The notes: generated by a model from the letters alone, not told the origin. A DNA stretch of 10,180 nt from Beijerinckiaceae bacterium (GCA_947456315.1 CANGRU010000033.1:1-10180), one strand, 5' to 3'; numbered from the stretch's first letter, positions 1 through 6,988 are shown. Numbers and translations: made by a program.

Positions 1-1
1 A

Positions 2-928
2 AAGACAAGCCAGAACGGCTATCGTGGTACGGGCATGGTGCAGATCACCAATGCTGCGAAACATGATGCCAAGCTGGATGCCAACAAACTGCCGGAAGTT
101 CAACCTCCGGCAGATGCCAGCGGCGACAAAGCCTCAAAAGCCTATCAGAATGTGAAAGTGCTCGGTCATCTCTCGGAAGGCCAGTTCTTGCGCGTGATGA
201 CGGCGATCACGGAATGGGTCGCACCTGAACAGGGCTGCGGCTACTGCCACAATCTGGAAAATCTGGCGGATGACGGCCTTTACACAAAGGTTGTTGCGCG
301 CCGCATGTTGCAGATGACGCAGCATATCAATGAAGACTGGAAGACCCATGTCGCAGCCACAGGTGTGACATGTTACACCTGCCATCGTGGCAATCCTGTT
401 CCGCAAAACATCTGGTTTGCTGATCCGGGCCATGTGGCACGCGGTTCTGCAGCTGATCCGGCTGGTCAGAATTCGCCAGCCGATCTGGTGGTGCGCTCGT
501 CGCTGCCGCGTGATCCTTTCTCCACCTATCTTCTGGGTGCGCAAGAGATCCGCGTGGCCAGCACTAGTACATTGTCAGAGACAGTGGGTCGCCCCATTCA
601 GGCGGCTGAGGGCACTTATGCCTTGATGGCGCATATGTCGAATGGTCTGGGTGTGAATTGCACCTTCTGTCACAACACCCGGTCCTTCGGGAATTGGGAG
701 GAATCAAACCCGCAACGTGTGACAGCCTGGCACGGCATCCGCATGGCACGCGATCTCAACAAGGATTATCTCAATCCTTTGAAAGCGACCTATCCGGCAA
801 ACCGCCTTGGCCCCGAGGGTGATGCACCCAAGGCCAATTGCTCGACCTGCCATCAGGGTCTCAACAAGCCGCTCAATGGTGCGAGCATGTTGAAGGATTA
901 TGCGGTGGAACTGGCCCGTCCCAAGTGA
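2..928 (+). CDS. pufC: Photosynthetic reaction centre tetrahaem cytochrome c subunit (5' truncated)
   Basis: This is the periplasmic cytochrome that re-reduces the photo-oxidised special pair of the type II reaction centre. The frame is open from base 2 and reads ...QNGYRGTGMVQ before the first visible Met at 35. That matches the conserved N-terminal region of mature PufC, so the Met at 35 is internal and the signal peptide/lipobox lies off the left edge. Counting from that Met, four haem sites are visible: CGYCH 68-72, CYTCH 113-117, CTFCH 209-213 and CSTCH 269-273. By comparison with the Blastochloris viridis subunit, as I recall it, the distal ligands are Met55, Met91, Met198 and His105, so all four haems look intact. 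The paired-repeat layout is normal. The protein ends shortly after the fourth haem (KDYAVELARPK) and lacks the long Ala/Pro tail of B. viridis. It is presumably the last gene of pufBALMC, because a terminator follows at once. Confidence 0.96.
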   Translation, partial: KTSQNGYRGTGMVQITNAAKHDAKLDANKLPEVQPPADASGDKASKAYQNVKVLGHLSEGQFLRVMTAITEWVAPEQGCGYCHNLENLADDGLYTKVVARRMLQMTQHINEDWKTHVAATGVTCYTCHRGNPVPQNIWFADPGHVARGSAADPAGQNSPADLVVRSSLPRDPFSTYLLGAQEIRVASTSTLSETVGRPIQAAEGTYALMAHMSNGLGVNCTFCHNTRSFGNWEESNPQRVTAWHGIRMARDLNKDYLNPLKATYPANRLGPEGDAPKANCSTCHQGLNKPLNGASMLKDYAVELARPK

Positions 929-970
929 CGAAGCCGGACGGAGCCTCCCTCCGTCTCGTTCTGCCAAGAG

Positions 971-1002
971 AAACGCGGCCCCGCAAAGGGCCGCGTTTTT
1001 TT
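971..1002 (+). terminator. Rho-independent terminator after pufC
   Basis: There is a perfect 11-bp inverted repeat (971-981 with 988-998, core CGCGGCCC/GGGCCGCG) with a 6-base loop and a run of seven T ending at 1002. It starts 43 bases after the pufC stop and should end the puf transcript. On the opposite strand the stem is followed only by TTT then CTCTT, so termination of the oncoming bchP transcript here is possible but weaker. Confidence 0.9.
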
Positions 1003-1008
1003 ATTGGG

Positions 1009-1092
1009 CGTCATTGCGAGGCGCAAAGCGACGAAGCAATCCAGAAGCCACACGTGCGGATTCTGGATTGCTTCGCTTCGCTCGCAATGACG
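1009..1092. repeat. 84-bp imperfect palindromic repeat (REP-like element)
   Basis: The outer arms are CGTCATTGCGAG (1009-1020) and its exact complement CTCGCAATGACG (1081-1092). The inner arms are CGAAGCAATCCAGAA (1032-1046) and TTCTGGATTGCTTCG (1061-1075), also perfect, around a 14-base loop. The segments between inner and outer arms do not pair fully (11 versus 5 bases). From memory, arms reading CGTCATTGCGAG...GAAGCAATCCAG are typical of a dispersed non-coding palindrome found in many copies in Bradyrhizobium/Rhodopseudomonas-like genomes. It fills the gap between the convergent pufC and bchP, 7 bases past the bchP stop, and could protect or terminate either transcript. It is the only copy in the window. 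Confidence 0.85.
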
Positions 1093-1099
1093 AATAGTT

Positions 1100-2299
1100 T
1101 CAGGATCGCGTCGGCGATGCCAGCCCCAAAATATGTCCGACGTCTTTGAAGAAAACGCGCAGATGGGCCATGAAGTCGCGTTTGACCAGCGCCTTGTTCA
1201 TGTAGGATTCCCATGTGAGGCGCTGCACATCACGGTCGCGGCAGATTTTCACAAAAGTCTCGCGCAGACGGTCGCTGCGATACCAGAAGGTCTGCATGAC
1301 CCACAGAATGAAAAAGATGCGCCCGTGATCTTTCATGAAACGCTTGCGGGCGCTCGCCAAGGCTTTGACATTGGCGGTTTGCAAAGCCTCGTGACAGGCC
1401 TCTGCCGCCAGACGGCCCGTGAGCAGCGCGTAATAAATACCCTCGCCAGAGGCTGGTGCCACAACGCCGGCGGCATCGCCCGCTAGAATGACGTCGCGGC
1501 CATTGTCCCATTTCTTGGCTGGATAGAGCGGGAGGGGTGCGCCTTCCTTGCGGATGATTTCGGCATGCTCCAATCCACATGACTTGCGCAGATCTTCAAC
1601 CGATTGGCGCAATGAAAAGCCTTTCACCGCCGAGCCCGTGCCCACGCTGATCGTCTCACCATGGGGAAACACCCACCCATAAAAATCCGGAGAGACTTTT
1701 GCCTGATAATAGACATCGCAGCGCGTTGACTCGAAATGTTCGGGCGCGATCTGTGCTGGTGTTTTGATGATCTCGTGATAGGCAAAAACAAAGGGCACAC
1801 GTTGCGCAGGCAGGGCCGCACGCGCCACGGCAGAATTCGCACCATCAGCGCCGATCACCAGACGGGTGAGAGCGACCTCATCCTGCTCCTGTTTGTTGCG
1901 CCAGGTGACGAGGCATATGCCATCATCGCGACGATCAAAGACATGAAACGTGCCTGTGCGTCGCACGGCGCCTGACACCTCGGCGCGTTGGCGCAAATAT
2001 TCGTCAAACTCTTCGCGGTCCACCATGCCGACAAAGCCATCGCCATCAATGGGCATATCGACTTGGGTCGAGGAGGGCGCAACCATGCGGGCGCAGCGGA
2101 TTTTTGCTTTCAGCAAATGATCGGGAATATCGAAATCGCGAATGGCGCGTGGCGGGATCGCACCCCCACACGGCTTGATGCGACCCGCTTTGTCGAGCAG
2201 CAGAACCTTGCGGCCCATGCGTGCCAGATCCTGAGCGGCGGTTGCCCCTGCAGGGCCACCGCCAACGACGATCACATCATAGATCATGTCTGGATGCAT
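1100..2299 (-). CDS. bchP: Geranylgeranyl diphosphate/geranylgeranyl-bacteriochlorophyll reductase
   Basis: BchP is an FAD-dependent enzyme that uses NADPH to reduce three double bonds of the geranylgeranyl tail, giving phytylated bacteriochlorophyll a. The N-terminal dinucleotide-binding motif is VVGGGPAGATAA (about residues 11-22), followed by the family hallmark RIKPCGGAIPPR. A second FAD motif, VIGADGANSAVA, is mid-protein, and AGDAAGVVAPASGEGI binds the flavin pyrophosphate near residue 270. The length of 399 aa fits the family. Start choice: a GTG at 2302 is possible, but the ATG at 2299 has GGAG (2308-2311) 8 bases upstream and overlaps the bch2 stop by one base (TGATG), so I prefer it. 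An ATG at 2287, closest to the usual family start, has no Shine-Dalgarno. It is the last gene of the leftward aerR-ppsR-bchG-bch2-bchP run. The bchG-bch2-bchP order is the same as in Rhodobacter. Confidence 0.95.
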   Translation of the reverse strand: MHPDMIYDVIVVGGGPAGATAAQDLARMGRKVLLLDKAGRIKPCGGAIPPRAIRDFDIPDHLLKAKIRCARMVAPSSTQVDMPIDGDGFVGMVDREEFDEYLRQRAEVSGAVRRTGTFHVFDRRDDGICLVTWRNKQEQDEVALTRLVIGADGANSAVARAALPAQRVPFVFAYHEIIKTPAQIAPEHFESTRCDVYYQAKVSPDFYGWVFPHGETISVGTGSAVKGFSLRQSVEDLRKSCGLEHAEIIRKEGAPLPLYPAKKWDNGRDVILAGDAAGVVAPASGEGIYYALLTGRLAAEACHEALQTANVKALASARKRFMKDHGRIFFILWVMQTFWYRSDRLRETFVKICRDRDVQRLTWESYMNKALVKRDFMAHLRVFFKDVGHILGLASPTRS

Positions 2300-3639
2300 C
2301 ACGCATGCTCCATCCGTGGTTCAAATTCTTCTGTGTCTTTGGCCTGTTGTCCATCACGCGCTACAAAGCTTGCGAGCACAGCGGAGAGAATGAAGAGCAC
2401 AGCTTCACCCATAAAGACGGATGTATAAGCAGGTGTCGGTGAGCCGAAGGCCCAACGTGCCAGATCAACTGCCAACGTTCCGGTGAGACCACCCAGGGCA
2501 AAGGCGAGCGCTTGTGCCGCACCCCATAATCCCATGCGCACACCTTCGCGCGATTCATGACCTGAACGCGCCATGGCCATCATCGAGCCGATGGCGGCGA
2601 TGGAGAAAATTCCGTTCGCCACACCCAGCACGAAAACAGCTTCACGGATCGGCCATTGCGGGCCGACAATGCCACCAGCCGCCACAGCCAGCATGGCAAG
2701 GCCGGAGGCAATGCAGCCACCAATCATGCAGCGATGCAGCAACACCGTCTCGCGCTGTCCCGCAAAATATCCTGCCAGTGCCACTAGGATCATGCCGACC
2801 AGCACGCCAGCATGTTGCATGCCGCCCAGTTGCGTCGATTGTCCCGGCGTCATGCCAAAGACAAGCCCTGCGAAGGGTTCCAGAATGAGATCCTGCGCAT
2901 TGTAAGCAAACATGGCCGTGAAGACGAAATAGGTGAAGCGGCGTGTGCGTGGTTCCGACCAGACTTGCTTGAAGGCTTCACGAAACGGCGCTTTTTTGGA
3001 TTCATCTTGCGCACGGTCCGAGCCTTTGCGCTCGATCCCCCAGATGGCAAGTGTGCTGACTGAAATCGCGATCAGCGAGACGATGCAGGACACCAAAATC
3101 ATCCGCTCGCCTGAAAAAGGATCCAGCGCTTTGCCCGCGCTGATCGCAGTCACCGCAAATCCGGCAATCATCATGGTCCAGACAATGGTCGCCGCCGGTG
3201 CACGGCGTGCGGGATGCGAGCGCACAGCCAGCAATGTCAGCAGAGATGTTCCCGCCGCTCCGACACCAACGCCGATCATCAGAAACGCGATGAGCGCAAC
3301 GATGAGCCCGATTGTCAGATCATGTTGCATCAAAGCGGTGCCATAAGCGGCCAGTGCTCCACCGGCTGACAGAATAGCCATGCCGCCAATAATCCATGGC
3401 GTGCGCTTTTGTCCGCCATCCGATCCATGGCCCCAACGTGGCCGCAAGACCTGCACGGCATAATGCAATGTCATGAGTATGCCCGGCACCAAAGCAGGCA
3501 GGCCGATCTCGACCACCATCACGCGATTGAGTGTTGATGTGGCGATGACAACAACCGCACCAATCGATGTCTGCACCAGACCGATGCGGATGATGTCGAT
3601 CCACGTCAGACCTGATGGCTCCTGCGAGATCGTGCTCAT
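2299..3639 (-). CDS. bch2: PucC/LhaA-family major-facilitator protein (Bch2/ORF428-like)
   Basis: This is a 446-aa polytopic inner-membrane protein with about twelve hydrophobic segments, of the BCH2/PucC/LhaA branch of the major facilitator superfamily. The loop between helices 2 and 3 carries a family-type motif, RPRWGHGSDGGQKRTPWI (residues 66-83). Family members help assemble light-harvesting complexes or move pigment. The exact role of the copy located between bchG and bchP is not settled, and older names call it a bacteriochlorophyll synthase 44.5-kDa chain. Assignment to this branch rather than PucC or LhaA rests mainly on its position between bchG and bchP. The start ATG overlaps the bchG stop (ATGA), with GGAG (3647-3650) 7 bases upstream. 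The stop overlaps the bchP start by one base, so translation of the three genes is probably coupled. Confidence 0.88.
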   Translation of the reverse strand: MSTISQEPSGLTWIDIIRIGLVQTSIGAVVVIATSTLNRVMVVEIGLPALVPGILMTLHYAVQVLRPRWGHGSDGGQKRTPWIIGGMAILSAGGALAAYGTALMQHDLTIGLIVALIAFLMIGVGVGAAGTSLLTLLAVRSHPARRAPAATIVWTMMIAGFAVTAISAGKALDPFSGERMILVSCIVSLIAISVSTLAIWGIERKGSDRAQDESKKAPFREAFKQVWSEPRTRRFTYFVFTAMFAYNAQDLILEPFAGLVFGMTPGQSTQLGGMQHAGVLVGMILVALAGYFAGQRETVLLHRCMIGGCIASGLAMLAVAAGGIVGPQWPIREAVFVLGVANGIFSIAAIGSMMAMARSGHESREGVRMGLWGAAQALAFALGGLTGTLAVDLARWAFGSPTPAYTSVFMGEAVLFILSAVLASFVARDGQQAKDTEEFEPRMEHA

Positions 3640-4541
3640 TGTGTCACTCCGGGCAGATCACGTAATGCAAAGGCGCAAGCCATCATGCCAAGCACATAAG
3701 CGCTCGTGCCAGTGGCATTATACCAAGCGGCATATTTGCGCGGGTCTTGCAGGAGGCGGATCATCAAAACGAATTGCACCAGAAGCAGCAGTCCGACAAT
3801 GGCTGCATGAAACGGGCGCTGCCATGTGAGCAAAAGTGCAATGGCGCCCATTTGCGGGAGCGCCATGACAACGCAAGCGAGTTTCGCGGCGGGCATGACA
3901 CCCAATTGCACAGGAAGAGAGGCGACACCCATGCGCGTGTCGCCTTCGACAGATTTGAAATCATTGAGCGTCATGATTCCATGCGCACCGATGGAATAAA
4001 GAAAAGCGCAGAGCATGACTTGTTGGGATGGCATCGCGCCGCTCATCACAGCAGCGCCTGTGAACCACGGCAGGCCTTCGTAGCAAAGGCCCACTGCAGC
4101 ATTGCCCGCCCAGCCGTTGAGTTTCAAACGAAAGGGCGGCGCGCTATAGGCCCATGCGAGAGCAAGACCGAAAATCGCGGCGATAAAAACCGCTTCACCC
4201 AGCATCCACGCAACCGCCATTGATAAAGCGGTGAAGATGCAGGCGATGTAAAAACCCCAACGCCCCGGCATGCGACCGGATGGTATCGGGCGATCCGGTT
4301 CGTTGATCGCATCGACATGGCGATCATACCAGTCATTCACTGCCTGGCTGGTGCCGCACACCAAGGGGCCAGCCAGCAAAGTGCCTGCAATCACGAGGCC
4401 CCAGCGGTCCGAGAGCGGTGCATTGATGGAGACGAGGCCGCACAAAAACGCCCACATGGGTGCAAACCATGTGATCGGTTTCAACAGTTCGAGAACTGTC
4501 GCCGGCGCCGGATAGGAGAGGGTGGTTGCTGGATAAGACAT
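3636..4541 (-). CDS. bchG: Bacteriochlorophyll a synthase (UbiA-family prenyltransferase)
   Basis: BchG esterifies bacteriochlorophyllide a with geranylgeranyl diphosphate, the step before BchP reduction. It is a 301-aa integral membrane UbiA-type prenyltransferase. The first Asp-rich site is NDWYDRHVDAINEPDRP (residues 69-85), which binds Mg-diphosphate. The second is NDFKSVEGD (193-201), with the VASLPVQLG stretch just after it. The N-terminal LELLKPITWFAPMWAF (residues 18-33) matches the usual chlorophyll-synthase opening, which supports the ATG at 4541. The start has no well-spaced Shine-Dalgarno: the only purine-rich run (TGGGG) ends 2 bases before the ATG and lies inside a hairpin. The gene is 58 bases downstream of ppsR, the only sizeable gap in this operon, and overlaps bch2 by four bases. 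Confidence 0.96.
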   Translation of the reverse strand: MSYPATTLSYPAPATVLELLKPITWFAPMWAFLCGLVSINAPLSDRWGLVIAGTLLAGPLVCGTSQAVNDWYDRHVDAINEPDRPIPSGRMPGRWGFYIACIFTALSMAVAWMLGEAVFIAAIFGLALAWAYSAPPFRLKLNGWAGNAAVGLCYEGLPWFTGAAVMSGAMPSQQVMLCAFLYSIGAHGIMTLNDFKSVEGDTRMGVASLPVQLGVMPAAKLACVVMALPQMGAIALLLTWQRPFHAAIVGLLLLVQFVLMIRLLQDPRKYAAWYNATGTSAYVLGMMACAFALRDLPGVTQ

Positions 4542-4563
4542 GACCCCAGACTAGGCTGGGGTC
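4542..4563 (-). promoter_or_regulatory. Hairpin abutting the bchG start codon
   Basis: A perfect 8-bp inverted repeat, GACCCCAG (4542-4549) and CTGGGGTC (4556-4563), with a 6-base loop, ends directly against the bchG ATG. In the leftward mRNA the 3' arm contains the only G-rich candidate ribosome-binding run, so the fold could hold bchG translation down. No T-run follows, so it is not a normal intrinsic terminator. It could alternatively be an mRNA-stabilising structure between ppsR and bchG. The function is inferred only from position. Confidence 0.55.
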
Positions 4564-4571
4564 AGGTCAAC

Positions 4572-4589
4572 TGTCTAGCTTGATTGACG
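4572..4589 (-). promoter_or_regulatory. PpsR/CrtJ-like operator upstream of bchG
   Basis: On the minus strand this reads CGTC-N10-GACA, one base off the known PpsR/CrtJ consensus TGT-N12-ACA (often TGTC-N10-GACA). It lies between ppsR and bchG, 31-48 bases upstream of the bchG ATG. A TTGACA hexamer overlaps the ppsR stop (4598-4603), 8 bases upstream of the box, so the box would fall in the spacer/-10 zone of an internal promoter. The -10 there is weak (AGCTAG at 17-base spacing). The simplest reading is a PpsR-repressed internal promoter for bchG-bch2-bchP. Confidence 0.5.
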
Positions 4590-4599
4590 TGTCTTGCTG

Positions 4600-6081
4600 T
4601 CAATCGTTTGGGCTATCTTCGCCCTCTTCGAGGTCTTCGAGATTGCCAATGCTGTAGCGGCGCAATTTGCCGTAGAGGCTCTGGCGGGAAAGGCCCAGCA
4701 TCTGCGCGGCGGCTGCGCGATTGTCGCCCGTCAGTTTGAGGGCCGCCTCGATGCACAGTTTCTCGGTGATCTCGGTCGTCTCGCGCACCAGATCTTTCAG
4801 CGCCACACGGCCAACGAGCTCGGCCAATTGTTCAGCGTTGCGGGACTGGTCGGCGCCCGTTGTGTGATTGGCCCGCACGACACGCGCTTGTGCGCGCAGC
4901 ATGAGCGCGTAGCGGGGTTGCTCGCCATCCGGCATGCAAATGCCGGAGATTTCGACATCTTCCGCATGGCCGAAGTCCGAGCGCAGCAGCGTCGAGAAGT
5001 TCCGCATCGTGCCATGTTCACGCAGATTGGCGAAGAGCACGTTGAGATCGACGCCGGAGGATCCAAGCCAGCGATCAACGGATTGGCCCTTGGCTTGGGC
5101 GGGCGATGAAATCTGCGCCATTTCAAGGAAGGCGGCATTGGTGTCGACGATGCAGCGATGCTGATCAACCAGCAGGATGGCGTCAGGCATGTTTTCCAGC
5201 GCGCGCAACATCTGCAATTTGCCCAATGGCAGGCCAGTGGCCGTGCCTTCGGACAGCGGGATCAGACGAACCAGCATCTGGGATGTATCATCCTGACGGA
5301 TCAGGGTCGCCGAAAGCCAGCATTCGCGCCGGTTCGACAAGCGCACACGCAAGGATTCGATCCGGCCGATGCTGCGCAGAGAGGCGAGCTGGGGATCAAT
5401 CGTGGCGCGCGTTTCAGCGTCAAAAATATCGCCAATGCCGCGACCAATCATCTTGCCGCTGGTCATTTCAATCAAGGCCGCAGCAGCCGGATTGGCATCG
5501 ATGGTTTTCATCGTATTGGCGTCAGCCATCAAGACGGCTTCGCTCGATGTTTGAAACAGAATGCGGAAGCGCGTTTCAGCACTGCGCAAACGCAGGAACT
5601 CGATCTCGGTTGAACGCTGGGCTTCCACGAGTCGCTGCTGCAATTGCGCGAGAGGGCGCAATTCGCGCCCCAGAGCCGCAAAACGGTTCTTGCCAAGCCC
5701 GACGACATTATAGCTGACAGGCAGGTCTGACAGTCCGGTCAGGCGGTGATTGACATGACGTGCGCGTGTCGTTTTGCCTGCGCGGGCTTCCGCCAGCAGC
5801 TCATCGATTTTGACGCGGCTTTCGACCGTGACCGTGTCGGACCATTTGCTACCAATCCAGCTTTCCGGATGTGCGAGCGTGTCCGTCGAAGCGGAAATGT
5901 CAGTGATGACGCCTTGGGCGTCGAGAATTAGCGTGATGTCGGCGGCAGCACTGACAAGGCGCGCAACATTGGTTGTGTTGAGCGACCCGAGGCTTTTGTC
6001 CGTTTCTGCAAACGGGATCAAGTCGTTTCCGATCTGCACAGCATCACGTGTGCGGTTTTGAGCGGGACCGGTTCTGGACAC
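4600..6081 (-). CDS. ppsR: PpsR/CrtJ photosynthesis-gene transcriptional repressor
   Basis: PpsR represses bch, crt and puc promoters under oxic/high-light conditions. The 493-aa protein shows an N-terminal PAS domain (about residues 38-140, with AAADITLILDAQGVITDIS), a helical linker rich in Gln/Glu/Arg (about 143-170), then PAS1 (about 171-277) and PAS2 (about 290-400). A Fis-type helix-turn-helix lies near residues 438-476, with NRAAAAQMLGLSRQSLYGKL. Cys254 (end of PAS1) and Cys443 (first helix of the HTH region) match in location the two Cys implicated in redox sensing in Rhodobacter. Cys310 and Cys382 are additional. The start is a GTG at 6081, five bases after the aerR stop, with only a poor Shine-Dalgarno, so translational coupling to aerR is likely. 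The N-terminus is roughly 20-25 residues longer than I recall for Rhodobacter proteins, and there is an acidic tail after the HTH. Confidence 0.95.
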   Translation of the reverse strand: MSRTGPAQNRTRDAVQIGNDLIPFAETDKSLGSLNTTNVARLVSAAADITLILDAQGVITDISASTDTLAHPESWIGSKWSDTVTVESRVKIDELLAEARAGKTTRARHVNHRLTGLSDLPVSYNVVGLGKNRFAALGRELRPLAQLQQRLVEAQRSTEIEFLRLRSAETRFRILFQTSSEAVLMADANTMKTIDANPAAAALIEMTSGKMIGRGIGDIFDAETRATIDPQLASLRSIGRIESLRVRLSNRRECWLSATLIRQDDTSQMLVRLIPLSEGTATGLPLGKLQMLRALENMPDAILLVDQHRCIVDTNAAFLEMAQISSPAQAKGQSVDRWLGSSGVDLNVLFANLREHGTMRNFSTLLRSDFGHAEDVEISGICMPDGEQPRYALMLRAQARVVRANHTTGADQSRNAEQLAELVGRVALKDLVRETTEITEKLCIEAALKLTGDNRAAAAQMLGLSRQSLYGKLRRYSIGNLEDLEEGEDSPND

Positions 6082-6086
6082 GGTTG

Positions 6087-6935
6087 TTATTCCATAGCTT
6101 TTACAGACACGGCCCCATTGCGACTGGCAATGGTTTCCGCCTGTCGGACGGCATCTTTTGCGTCCTGGGCCGTGGCATCTGCACCAATAAGGAGGGCTAG
6201 CTCGGGACGTTCAAGAAACAGCGGGCCGCCAACCAGAATGCCTATTTCGCTGTTTTTCGACACCTTGCGGATTGTCGAGACCAGTCTCTCAAGCGACATC
6301 AAGTATGACTCACAACTGAGTGAAAGTCCAGTGATTTCAAAGGAGTTTTTAGAGACCAAACTTATGATTTCTTCAGCACTGGACCCCGGGCATGTGCGCA
6401 CGTCCCATCCGGCCAAATGCATGAAGTGATCGACGATCATCACACCGAAATCATGCTGGTCGCCCGGTGTTGTGGCCAGCAAGGCGCGGCGAGGGGGGCC
6501 GAAAGGCTGGAGGCCGGGCGTGTCAAACTGGGTAATCGTCCGGCGAAGGGATTGCAGATGCCCCAGCGCGATTGTCACTGAGCTGAAGTCCGCATCGTCA
6601 GACGTCCAGCGGCGGCCGAGCTCTTGGGCAACCTGCGTGAGGAGATCGAGCAGCAATTGTTGGGGCGACAGTCCCTGGCTGCGCAACGCGGCTAAGGCTG
6701 CCATCAGATATGGCTCTTCGCCGGAATTTACGAGTTCACAGAACAGTTTAACGTCAGTCTGGGTGATCGTCGGGGTGTTGCGGATCAGCCAAGAGCGGTC
6801 CAGCTCATAACTGCGCATGAGTTCGGGCAGGATCTCGGCCGATACGAAACCGGGCAAGAAATCAGAGACAGGTCGATGCTCAATCGGTCCCGGCGATTGT
6901 TTGCGCATGCTGGATTGTCTGTTGAGGCCAGCCAT
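6087..6935 (-). CDS. aerR: AerR/PpaA cobalamin-binding regulator (PpsR antirepressor)
   Basis: AerR/PpaA binds cobalamin and modulates PpsR/CrtJ repression. The 282-aa product, numbered here from an upstream ATG at 6947, has a helical N-terminal half with GRRWTSDDADFSSVTIALGHLQ-like sequence around residues 111-132, resembling the four-helix cap of B12-binding regulators. The C-terminal half has a Rossmann-like B12 domain with TTPGDQHDFG (159-168), GLSLS (207-211) and VGGPLF (239-244). His165 in GDQH is the expected cobalamin-contacting residue. The preferred start is the ATG at 6935, because GGAGGGG lies 3 bases upstream; the ATG at 6947 has no Shine-Dalgarno. It is the first gene of the operon and is followed by ppsR after 5 bases, the usual partner arrangement. 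It could be named ppaA in the Rhodobacter sphaeroides scheme. Confidence 0.92.
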   Translation of the reverse strand: MAGLNRQSSMRKQSPGPIEHRPVSDFLPGFVSAEILPELMRSYELDRSWLIRNTPTITQTDVKLFCELVNSGEEPYLMAALAALRSQGLSPQQLLLDLLTQVAQELGRRWTSDDADFSSVTIALGHLQSLRRTITQFDTPGLQPFGPPRRALLATTPGDQHDFGVMIVDHFMHLAGWDVRTCPGSSAEEIISLVSKNSFEITGLSLSCESYLMSLERLVSTIRKVSKNSEIGILVGGPLFLERPELALLIGADATAQDAKDAVRQAETIASRNGAVSVKAME

Positions 6936-6938
6936 GGA

Positions 6939-6945
6939 CCCCTCC
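6939..6945 (-). promoter_or_regulatory. Shine-Dalgarno that fixes the aerR start
   Basis: The minus strand reads GGAGGGGTCC directly before the ATG at 6935. This strong site makes that codon the likelier start over the in-frame ATG at 6947, which has no purine-rich run at the right distance. The upstream start would add four residues (MEGS). Confidence 0.75.
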
Positions 6946-6964
6946 ATGCCCGATACAGTCTCGG

Positions 6965-6976
6965 ACGTCGCGACGT
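6965..6976. promoter_or_regulatory. 12-bp perfect palindrome ACGTCGCGACGT
   Basis: A perfectly self-complementary 12-mer lies 30-41 bases upstream of the preferred aerR start, in the divergent aerR/bchF control region. It could be a dimer-binding operator or a short stem in the aerR leader RNA. It does not match the PpsR spacing consensus and I cannot name a factor for it. Confidence 0.35.
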
Positions 6977-6988
6977 GTTCCGTATAGT

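Noticed and set aside
1009..1092. Insertion-sequence end or CRISPR repeat
   Set aside because: There is a single palindrome with no transposase, no target duplication and no repeated unit with spacers. It fits a REP-like element better.
838..1149. A plus-strand open frame of 103 codons across the pufC end, terminator and palindrome
   Set aside because: It reads through the intrinsic terminator and the palindromic repeat, and its protein is low-complexity sequence from the repeat arms.
2300..2302. GTG as the bchP start
   Set aside because: The ATG one codon downstream at 2299 has the better-spaced GGAG and the usual TGATG coupling with bch2; the two differ by one residue.
3747..4223. A 158-codon plus-strand open frame
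   Set aside because: It is antisense to bchG, where both prenyltransferase Asp-rich sites are intact. The frame is a codon-bias shadow.
4542..4563. Intrinsic terminator between ppsR and bchG
   Set aside because: The stem is good but is followed by ATGTCTTATCC, with no T-run, and the bchG start codon directly abuts it.
4594..5109. A 171-codon open frame on the plus strand
   Set aside because: It lies wholly antisense to ppsR, which has clear PAS/HTH domain content. The frame has no recognisable domain.
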